DNA from: K189A clade bacterium
GTDB taxonomy: Bacteria; Pseudomonadota; Gammaproteobacteria; Pseudomonadales; Azotimanducaceae
Direction of reading: 5' to 3'
Length of the DNA stretch: 12,085 bases
NCBI GenBank assembly: GCA_007571095.1
Contig: RKSB01000111.1
Location: forward strand, 1 to 12,085
Position numbers and translations under genes: made by a program. The first letter of the stretch is position 1, and each line of letters begins with the position of its first letter. Shown piece after piece: positions 6,276-12,085 of the stretch. The notes below the pieces were generated by a model. The model ran no database searches, was not told the origin of the DNA, and saw only the letters and a program-made list of their open reading frames with translations.

Positions 6276-7076
6276 TCAGGCTATGGAATCGTCTTCGCCG
6301 AATTTGGCACAACAATCCAGCCAACCGAAACCCTCATCCTGAGTAGCATAGGTTACCTGAGTCTGTGCGCAACGAGATTCCAGGCAGGCTGTCAGCAACT
6401 CCGACACCAGTTTCAGCCGGTTGTTGTTTTCGCTGACATGGCCGACGATCAGATGTTTCAACCGATCCAGATCGGCGGCTTTGAGAAAACCGATTGCCTG
6501 ATCGTTGCTTAGATGACCTCGCGGTCCGGCTATCCTGTCCTTCAGAGACGGCGGGTAAGCACCTTCCTGCAGGGTGCGTACATCATAGTTGAACTCGAGC
6601 AACAGCGAGTCACAATCACCAAAACCAATTTGCACCGGTCGAGTTATTCGACCAATATCGGTCAGCACCCCCAGCTTGCAGCCATCGTGAGTAAAGTGAT
6701 ACTGAACCGGCTCTTGCGCATCATGAGACACTGCCACCGGTGTGATCTTCAGGCTACCCAGTCGAAAGGGAATATCCGGAGTGACCAGCTGAAGACGTTT
6801 GACAACGCCCTTTTTCCGAAGAACAGACGCCGAGCCCGATGTCAGAAACAGAGGCAGTTCGTGGTTGTTGACCAACGTAGCAATGCCGGCAATATGGTCG
6901 GAATGTTCGTGCGTGACCAGCAGGGCACTGATGTCACCGGGGGAGCAACCCAGCCTGGCCATACCTTGAGTCAGCCGTTTGAGAGAAAAGCCGCAATCCA
7001 GCAACAACAGCGTGTTGCCTTCTCTAATCAGGGTTGCGTTGCCCTTGCTGCCGCTGCCTATGGAAGCAATTTCCAT
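6276..7076 (-). CDS. MBL-fold metallo-hydrolase, YycJ/WalJ-like
   Basis: This is a 266-residue cytoplasmic protein with ATG 7076 as start. The N-terminal SIGSGSKGNATL stretch is typical of the YycJ/WalJ branch of the metallo-beta-lactamase fold. The zinc motif THEHSDHIAG follows, with His56, His58, Asp60 and His61. Later motifs fit the same branch: AVSHDAQEPV, GVLTDIG, LLLEFNYD, RGHLSNDQA, and the final ligand region IVGHVSENNN. WalJ-type proteins are thought to act as nucleases (5'-3' exonuclease activity has been described for YycJ); the exact role of proteobacterial members is uncertain. The gene follows bamC after 84 bases and is followed 10 bases later by tRNA-Ser. Family assignment is firm; biological role is not. 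Confidence 0.9.
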   Translation of the reverse strand: MEIASIGSGSKGNATLIREGNTLLLLDCGFSLKRLTQGMARLGCSPGDISALLVTHEHSDHIAGIATLVNNHELPLFLTSGSASVLRKKGVVKRLQLVTPDIPFRLGSLKITPVAVSHDAQEPVQYHFTHDGCKLGVLTDIGRITRPVQIGFGDCDSLLLEFNYDVRTLQEGAYPPSLKDRIAGPRGHLSNDQAIGFLKAADLDRLKHLIVGHVSENNNRLKLVSELLTACLESRCAQTQVTYATQDEGFGWLDCCAKFGEDDSIA

Positions 7077-7160
7077 CAGTTGGCTCTCGGTGTCGGGGCA
7101 AGCAGTGGGTCCGAATGCACGACCAACCCGACAGTCAAAGCCTCTTTTCGAGAGCGATTC

Positions 7161-8252
7161 CTACAAGGCATATTCGCGCAACAAGCTCAATATCTGCTCG
7201 GCATATTCCGGATCCAGAGTCTGTTCGGTGCTCGTCACCGCCACCGAGCCCTGGGAATCGGCCCAGTTCAAATGCAGATCAAGCTGCTGAGTGTCTTCTT
7301 TTGAACGGCCCTGTCGGCGACTCCTGGTGTTTGCCGAGATCAGGTTTTTGTCGAAAGCAATCCGTATGACCGAATTGTCATCCTTTACTGATTCGATTTC
7401 TATTTCGGCATTCTTCAGCGACTGCCGAATGGTCGCAAAAAAGCGTTGATTGTTCAGCTTGAGGTGTAAGCGTGGCTGGCCTTCGGCGTTCCGCAACAGA
7501 ATGGCCTTGGGTTCGGCATTGATCGTATTTGCCATCAGCGAAACGGAAATTCGCTTGTCCTTGATGAGCAGGCCCGAAGCTATGATCCTCAGGAGTTCAA
7601 CTTCTCTTTCCGCCGCCCTTGTACCCGGTGATGCCGAATCGACATTGGGGTCAAAGGTTTCGCCTTCCTTCCTGAATACCTGAAGATGGACTTCGGTGAA
7701 GCCTTTTCGAATGGCCTGCTCAACCCTGAACTCCACTCGGTAAGCGGCGGCGACTCCTTGCGGTGCATCGCTGACAGGCTCCTGCAGAAACTTGTCCTTG
7801 AAATCCGAACCGACATTAAACCATTCGGTCTCCAAAATCCCCGCCGCAGGTTCGTTGCGCCGGATGCCCAGTTTGTAATCGGAGACAAACAACACCAGTT
7901 TAGGCCAGACAGTGGAGGGGTTTTCCGGCGACACCAGCCAGCTGGCATCGCCGATCGTCTGTATCCTGATCTGATCCAGAATTTCAGGTGCGAGCAGACT
8001 GTCGGGAGCAGCCAGCCTGGATGAACGAGAAGAGATATCTGTGCCCTCAGTCGCCGGAATGGGCAACAGGTTGCCGATGGCTTCGCCGTCAAGGTCTGCC
8101 GGAATAATCAGAGGCGATTCGGGCAGAGCACCCAGATAGGCACTTTCCCGATTTCTGCCGCTCTGGACATGCGGTTCGTTTTTGCCGAACTCGGGTAAAA
8201 ATGCACAGGCAGACAGCCAGAGTCCGAAGCCGGTCAGCAGGAGGTATTTCAT
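7161..8252 (-). CDS. bamC: Outer membrane protein assembly lipoprotein BamC
   Basis: A 363-residue lipoprotein starts at ATG 8252, whose ATGA overlaps the dapA stop; this coupling and the lipobox rule out longer starts. The signal sequence MKYLLLTGFGLWLSAC carries lipobox LSAC with acylated Cys16. An unstructured N-terminal stretch follows (GRNRESAYLG, PESPLIIPADLDG), the type that binds BamD in E. coli. Two helix-grip domains come next, with WLVSPENPSTVWPKLVLFV and TEWF, then a C-terminal repeat of the same type (RFFATIRQSLKNAEIEI, IRIAFDK, QLDLHL). BamC is the non-essential lipoprotein of the BamABCDE machine that folds outer-membrane beta-barrels. dapA-bamC order is conserved in gammaproteobacteria and backs the call. 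It is slightly longer than E. coli BamC (344). Confidence 0.88.
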   Translation of the reverse strand: MKYLLLTGFGLWLSACAFLPEFGKNEPHVQSGRNRESAYLGALPESPLIIPADLDGEAIGNLLPIPATEGTDISSRSSRLAAPDSLLAPEILDQIRIQTIGDASWLVSPENPSTVWPKLVLFVSDYKLGIRRNEPAAGILETEWFNVGSDFKDKFLQEPVSDAPQGVAAAYRVEFRVEQAIRKGFTEVHLQVFRKEGETFDPNVDSASPGTRAAEREVELLRIIASGLLIKDKRISVSLMANTINAEPKAILLRNAEGQPRLHLKLNNQRFFATIRQSLKNAEIEIESVKDDNSVIRIAFDKNLISANTRSRRQGRSKEDTQQLDLHLNWADSQGSVAVTSTEQTLDPEYAEQILSLLREYAL

Positions 8253-9124
8253 TGGGCCGAAGAGATCGCTTTCAGACTCTCTCTGACTTTCGCCTGTTTG
8301 TCCTCCGACAAAACAGTCATTGGCAGACGAATGCCCTTTTCGATAAGCCCCATGTACCAGAGTGCCCATTTGACCGGAATCGGATTGGATTCAACAAACA
8401 AAGACTGGTGAACAGGCATAAGACGCTGGTGAAGCTGGCTGGCTGTGGCCATGTCTCCGTTATTGGCGGCGTCACAAAATTGAGCCATGAGCCTGGGTGC
8501 AACATTGGCGGTAACCGAAATACAGCCGACCGCACCCGCCTGCATCAAGGGCAGGTTTTGCGAATCCTCTCCCGAAAGCACGCAAAAATCCTCAGTCTGT
8601 TCAAGTATTTCGGCAACCCTTTGCACCTTGGTGCTGGCTTCCTTGATACCTATGATATTGGGGTGACTGGCCAGCCGAATGGCAGTTTCGGGCAGTAGAT
8701 CAGAACTGGTGCGGGCAGGGACGTTATACAAAAGCTGCGGAATTTCGACGGCATCTGCGATGGCCATGTGATGACGGTACAGACCCTCCTGGGTCGGCTT
8801 GTTGTAGTAAGGCGAAACCAGTAAACAGGCATCGACACCGACGGCGGTTGCTGCCCGAGTCCATTCGATAGCCTCTTGAGTGGAATTGGCACCGGTACCG
8901 CCAACCACCGGAATTTTTCCGTCTACGCCTTGAACCACTCGCTCAATGACTCGAATGTGTTCTTCCACCTCAAGAGTAGCACTTTCGCCGGTCGTTCCCG
9001 TGGGAACAATGCCCTGCGTACCCTCCTCCAGATGCATTTTTACCAGACGCTCAAGAGCACTCCAATCGACCTGGCCGTCATCCAGCATCGGAGTGACCAG
9101 TGCGACCAGGCTACCCTGCAGCAT
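8249..9124 (-). CDS. dapA: 4-hydroxy-tetrahydrodipicolinate synthase DapA
   Basis: Condenses pyruvate with aspartate semialdehyde, the first committed step of the diaminopimelate/lysine pathway, in the cytoplasm. From ATG 9124 the protein has 291 residues and begins MLQGSLVALVTPM like E. coli DapA. With that start all catalytic residues fall on E. coli numbering: Thr44-Thr45 in GTTGES, Tyr133 and Arg138 in YNVPART, and Schiff-base Lys161 in IGIKEAS. C-terminal RLMPVHQSLFVESNPIPVK is also conserved. In-frame ATG 9154 and GTG 9163 are alternatives; a purine-rich AGAGGTG lies just upstream of those but no site precedes 9124, so the true start could add 10-13 residues. The stop overlaps bamC by four bases. 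The PerM gene ends just upstream, suggesting one transcript. Confidence 0.96.
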   Translation of the reverse strand: MLQGSLVALVTPMLDDGQVDWSALERLVKMHLEEGTQGIVPTGTTGESATLEVEEHIRVIERVVQGVDGKIPVVGGTGANSTQEAIEWTRAATAVGVDACLLVSPYYNKPTQEGLYRHHMAIADAVEIPQLLYNVPARTSSDLLPETAIRLASHPNIIGIKEASTKVQRVAEILEQTEDFCVLSGEDSQNLPLMQAGAVGCISVTANVAPRLMAQFCDAANNGDMATASQLHQRLMPVHQSLFVESNPIPVKWALWYMGLIEKGIRLPMTVLSEDKQAKVRESLKAISSAQ

Positions 9125-9177
9125 GTTGTTTATGACCGGTTCCGGAGTTTCCATATCATCCACATCTCAATCACCTC

Positions 9178-10326
9178 TCAGGCAGATTTCTGTTCTTCGG
9201 TGAGGTTTTCGTCCAAGGGTTGTTGTTGTAACACCTGTTCTTCAGAAAGCGTAGGCCAGACCTGGTAGAGAATCTTCACCAGAGAAGCCAGCGGAATGGC
9301 GAAAAATACTCCCCAGATGCCCCAGAGCCCACCAAATACGAGGACGGCGATAATAATTGTAACCGGATGGAGGTTGACCGCATCGGAAAAGAGGATGGGC
9401 ACCAGAACGTTGCCATCCAGAAGCTGAATGACGCCATAGACAACTACCAGCCATGCCAGTTCCGAACTCAAGCCCCACTGCAGAAAGCCGATCAGCACGA
9501 CGGGTACAGTGACGACTGCCGCACCTACAAAGGGAACCAGTACCGAGAAACCAACCAGCAGGGAGATAACCAGCGCATAGTCCAGCCCCATAAGCAGAAA
9601 GCACACATAGGTTACGGTTCCGACAATGAATATCTCTATCGCCTTGCCACGAACATAGTTGCTTATCTGCTGCTTCATCTCGCGACCCACCTGCACGATC
9701 AGTCGCTGACGTCTGGGTAACAGGGAAAGAATAAAGCTGGTCAGATTTTCGCTGTCGCGCAGCATGAAGTACACGAGAATAGGTACCAGCACCAGATAAA
9801 TGACCAGCGTAAACACATTTGGCAGGGCATTGATCGAAGATGCCACCAGCCATTGACCCGCCTGCTGTAACTGTAGGGCGATGAAGTCAACCCAGCTTTC
9901 CACCTGGCTTTGCGTAACCAGCGTTGGATACATCTGGGGCAACTGCTGCATGGTCGATTGCAACTGAGTAACCGTCGCCGGCAAAATGCCCAGAAAGGAA
10001 TTGAACTGGCGGACAATCAGCGGAATGAGCAGCAATAAAAACACTGTCACCAGGCCGAGGAAAACGAGAAAAACCAGATGTACCGCCAACTGACGAGGCA
10101 CCGAAAAGCGTACCAGCTGAGTGATGGCACCCTGTAGCAGGAAGGCAAATATCAGAGCGGCCAGCAGAGGAGCAAGTGTGGTGCCCAGAAACAGTATGGC
10201 CAGCAGGGAACTCAAGAGGAGCAGGAACAGAAGCAACCCCTCTTCGTTTGTGAACAGGCGGTCGACCCAGACGCGAAAATGCTTCAGTGTCTTCAAGTTT
10301 TCAGTCCTTCGGGAATATCTGGCCAA
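9178..10326 (-). CDS. perM: AI-2E family transporter, PerM-like
   Basis: This is a polytopic inner-membrane protein of 382 residues from TTG 10326. It has hydrophobic segments at about 31-66, 80-105, 170-189, 230-248, 252-285, 290-305 and 323-352, and a soluble loop at about 106-168. Signature stretches match E. coli PerM: YLVLVPILVYFMLRD, EMKQQISNYVRGK, LVGFSVLVPFVGA, LDGNVLVPILFSDAVNLHP and FGGLWGIWGVFFAIPLA. The family includes TqsA, which exports autoinducer-2, but PerM itself has no settled function. No ATG start exists. A second in-frame TTG at 10296 has AAGGA about eight bases upstream and is an equally good start. The gene lies 24 bases after the TusA-family stop and just before dapA. 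Confidence 0.9.
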   Translation of the reverse strand: MARYSRRTENLKTLKHFRVWVDRLFTNEEGLLLFLLLLSSLLAILFLGTTLAPLLAALIFAFLLQGAITQLVRFSVPRQLAVHLVFLVFLGLVTVFLLLLIPLIVRQFNSFLGILPATVTQLQSTMQQLPQMYPTLVTQSQVESWVDFIALQLQQAGQWLVASSINALPNVFTLVIYLVLVPILVYFMLRDSENLTSFILSLLPRRQRLIVQVGREMKQQISNYVRGKAIEIFIVGTVTYVCFLLMGLDYALVISLLVGFSVLVPFVGAAVVTVPVVLIGFLQWGLSSELAWLVVVYGVIQLLDGNVLVPILFSDAVNLHPVTIIIAVLVFGGLWGIWGVFFAIPLASLVKILYQVWPTLSEEQVLQQQPLDENLTEEQKSA

Positions 10327-10350
10327 CGGGCAAGCACTGCCGCCCTGGAT

Positions 10351-10593
10351 TCATAATTTCTGAAAGAGATAGCAGTAAATCTCATCTTTCTTCTCTGCGC
10401 TCAACAGGGTGTGACCGGATCTCTCGGCAAATACCTCGAAGTCCCTGAGCGAGCCCGGGTCAGTCGCTTCAATGTAAAGCTTCTGCTTCGACTCCATGGC
10501 GTTCAGCTTCTGCTTGGCCTTCAGTAGCGGCATCGGGCAGGACAGGCCTTTGGTGTCCAGAAACAGCTGGCTGTCATCAAGTGTATCGGACAT
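10351..10593 (-). CDS. TusA family sulfur carrier protein
   Basis: An 80-residue cytoplasmic protein with the TusA/SirA signature LDTKGLSCPMPLLKAK, where Cys19 in the CPxP motif carries the persulfide. The rest of the small alpha/beta fold is present: LYIEATDPGSLRDFEVFAERSGH and a final strand IYCYLF (quoted only in part). TusA relays sulfur for tRNA thiolation; paralogs serve other sulfur or molybdenum cofactor routes. As I recall, in Pseudomonas the TusA-like gene between the BepA-like protease and the dapA region is a paralog linked to molybdenum homeostasis. The same neighbourhood here suggests that type rather than true tusA, so no symbol is given. ATG 10593 lacks a clear Shine-Dalgarno. 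Confidence 0.92.
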   Translation of the reverse strand: MSDTLDDSQLFLDTKGLSCPMPLLKAKQKLNAMESKQKLYIEATDPGSLRDFEVFAERSGHTLLSAEKKDEIYCYLFQKL

Positions 10594-10690
10594 GACTGGT
10601 CATGAGGGATAATCTTTTCTTTTCCGAAAAAAAGCTTTGAAGAGGCAGTTTTGACTGCGCCGACTTCTTGTACTGCTTGTCTATGCTATC

Positions 10691-10723
10691 TTTTTTAGCA
10701 GACTTATTTTTTTAACAGACTTA
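10691..10723. repeat. Tandem direct repeat in the TusA/protease intergenic region
   Basis: TTTTTTAGCAGACTTA (10691-10706) is repeated as TTTTTTAACAGACTTA (10708-10723), 15 of 16 bases identical with a 17-base period. It sits between the divergent TusA-family and M48 protease genes, about 45 bases before the protease start. Its position and near two-turn helical spacing are compatible with a paired regulator site, but slippage in a T-rich tract would also explain it. Confidence 0.5.
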
Positions 10724-10767
10724 AGGGCTTTCTTCTGCACATCATCCTCGCATAGTATTATACCGTC

Positions 10768-12085
10768 ATGCGGTTCCTCTCGCCCAAGAATCCTTTCGGG
10801 CTTTTTCTGCCTGTTCTGTCTTTAAGCCTCTTGCTGTCGCTACAAGCAGCCGCAGACCTTCCCGAATTGACCGATACCTCTTCAGGTATTGTGTCGCTCA
10901 GCCAGGAACGCGAACTGGGCGATCAGGTCATGCGTGAAATCAGACGTTCCAACATCCAGTACAGGGATCCGCAGATTCACGAATACACCGAGCTGTTGCT
11001 GTTCAAACTCGGGCAATTCAGCCAGCTCAAGGACAGAGCGTTTCGGCTGGTACTGATCAACGACCCCACTATCAACGCTTTTGCGGTGCCCGGCAGCGTC
11101 ATTGGTGTGCATCTTGGACTGTTTCTGGAAGCTCAGCAGGGGGCTGAGTTTGCTGCCGTGCTGGCACACGAGATAGCTCACCTCTCGCAACGTCATTACG
11201 CTCGCGGAACCGAAACCGAAAAGAAACGGGGGTTGCCCTATCTTGCCAGCATTATAGGAAGCATGATTCTGCTTGCTCAAGGTGGTACCGAGGCCGGACT
11301 GGCGGCCTTGTATTCGGCGCAGGCGGCGGCGGCATCCAGCCGGTTGAGCTATAGCCGATTACTTGAAAGAGAGGCTGACAGGGTGGGCATACAGATTCTT
11401 TATCGAGCCGGATTTGATCCCCAGGGCATGGCTGATATGTTTGCTCGTATGCAGAGGGCGGCACGGCACAACACCAAGCCGCCCGAGTTTCTGCTTACGC
11501 ATCCCCTGCATGAAAACCGTATCAGCGACGCCCGCAGTCAGGCCGAACAGTACGACAAGAAAGATTATCCCGAAGCACTCGACTATCACCTGATGCGCGC
11601 CCGAGCCAGGCTGGTGTACAAGAATCCTGAAAACATGAGGGAAGAGTATCGAAAGCTTTCTCTGGACAGGGATCCGGTGATGGCGGTCGCCGGCCTCTAC
11701 GGTCTGGCCCTGGCCTTGATTCGGGAAGAGAAATTTGACGAGGCCGAACCCATCGTTGACCGACTGGTGGCCGATCATACGAAGCTTGCTTTTGAACTGC
11801 TGAAAGCGGAACTCTGGATCGCCTCCGGCAAAATAAACCCGGCGATTGACTCGCTTCAAAAGCTGCTTAAGCTACATACCAACAACAAGCCTACCGCCTA
11901 CTTTTATGTTCAGGCATTGATGCGGGCGGAACGTTTTGAAGAGGCCAGACGAGTACTTCGCAAACAGGTGCTTATTCATCCGAACGATGTCGATCTGTGG
12001 TCTGATCTCGCCGATGTTTCGGGCCAGACGAAGGATATTCTCGGTGTACACAGAGCACGAGCCGAGCTGTTTTTATTGCAGGGAG
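10768..12085 (+). CDS. bepA: M48 family metalloprotease with TPR region, BepA-like (3' end beyond the window)
   Basis: The gene is open from ATG 10768 to the right edge (439 codons). Residues 1-29 are a signal peptide (FLPVLSLSLLLSLQAAA), so the enzyme is periplasmic. The M48 domain has INDPTINAFAVPGSVI, the zinc motif HEIAH (His134, Glu135, His138), the third ligand Glu202 in LEREADRVG, and THPLHENRI, whose His245 corresponds to the regulatory His246 of E. coli BepA. From about residue 260 a helical repeat region of TPR type follows, for example AVAGLYGLALALIREEKFDEA and AYFYVQALMRAERFEEAR. BepA degrades or rescues stalled outer-membrane proteins such as LptD at the BAM complex. Length and layout fit BepA (487 in E. 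coli). No Shine-Dalgarno precedes the ATG. Related YfgC/LoiP-type proteases are a less likely alternative, as they lack TPRs. Confidence 0.9.
   Translation, partial: MRFLSPKNPFGLFLPVLSLSLLLSLQAAADLPELTDTSSGIVSLSQERELGDQVMREIRRSNIQYRDPQIHEYTELLLFKLGQFSQLKDRAFRLVLINDPTINAFAVPGSVIGVHLGLFLEAQQGAEFAAVLAHEIAHLSQRHYARGTETEKKRGLPYLASIIGSMILLAQGGTEAGLAALYSAQAAAASSRLSYSRLLEREADRVGIQILYRAGFDPQGMADMFARMQRAARHNTKPPEFLLTHPLHENRISDARSQAEQYDKKDYPEALDYHLMRARARLVYKNPENMREEYRKLSLDRDPVMAVAGLYGLALALIREEKFDEAEPIVDRLVADHTKLAFELLKAELWIASGKINPAIDSLQKLLKLHTNNKPTAYFYVQALMRAERFEEARRVLRKQVLIHPNDVDLWSDLADVSGQTKDILGVHRARAELFLLQG

Noticed and set aside
6513..7304. 263-codon rightward frame opposite the MBL-fold hydrolase gene
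   Set aside because: It is fully antisense to a gene with intact zinc motifs, is rich in Gln/Arg, lacks a ribosome site and resembles no family.
8253..8369. Longer N-terminus for BamC
   Set aside because: It would place 39 polar residues before a perfect lipoprotein signal and overlap dapA widely; the ATGA junction at 8252 is the better start.
9242..9853. 203-codon leftward frame inside the PerM gene
   Set aside because: The PerM frame matches conserved motifs throughout; this is its shifted shadow.

Overview
The window looks like a chromosomal segment of a Gram-negative bacterium, most likely a gammaproteobacterium. The support is a BamC-type lipoprotein directly behind dapA, a BepA-type M48 protease divergent from a TusA-family gene, a PerM-type membrane protein, two OprO/OprP-type porins and a tRNA-Ser(CGA) whose sequence follows the E. 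coli type. Nothing in the sequence identifies genus or species.

Left part (1-4100). Two tandem, related outer-membrane porins are read leftwards. The first runs off the left edge of the window. The second is complete but ends abruptly, without the usual C-terminal beta-strand. A 550-base non-coding stretch follows, holding a plausible porin promoter and several inverted repeats. A rightward gene for a small SRPBCC (polyketide cyclase/START-like) protein comes next. Beyond it a hairpin and a short, unrecognised leftward ORF lie in a mostly empty 555-base stretch.

Middle part (4374-6128). Four leftward genes form an apparent envelope metal-handling cluster: a secreted Cys/His-rich protein, a predicted outer-membrane beta-barrel, a periplasmic HMA-domain (MerP-like) protein and a MerT-like inner-membrane transporter. 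Spacing is tight and the MerP-like and MerT-like genes overlap. No MerR regulator or MerA reductase is visible. The cluster begins right behind the 3' end of tRNA-Ser(CGA). This is the most interesting block, because the parts could hand a metal ion from the outer membrane to the cytoplasm.

Right part (6176-12085). This is a conserved housekeeping block read leftwards: TusA-family sulfur carrier, PerM (AI-2E family), DapA (lysine/peptidoglycan precursor synthesis), BamC (outer-membrane protein assembly), a YycJ/WalJ-like metallo-beta-lactamase-fold hydrolase, then tRNA-Ser. dapA and bamC overlap by ATGA. As I recall the corresponding Pseudomonas and E. coli loci, purC lies in this string; here it is absent and the tRNA follows the hydrolase after 10 bases. 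Divergent from the TusA gene, and cut by the right edge, is a BepA-like periplasmic M48 metalloprotease with a TPR region. BamC, BepA and the porins share an outer-membrane protein assembly theme.
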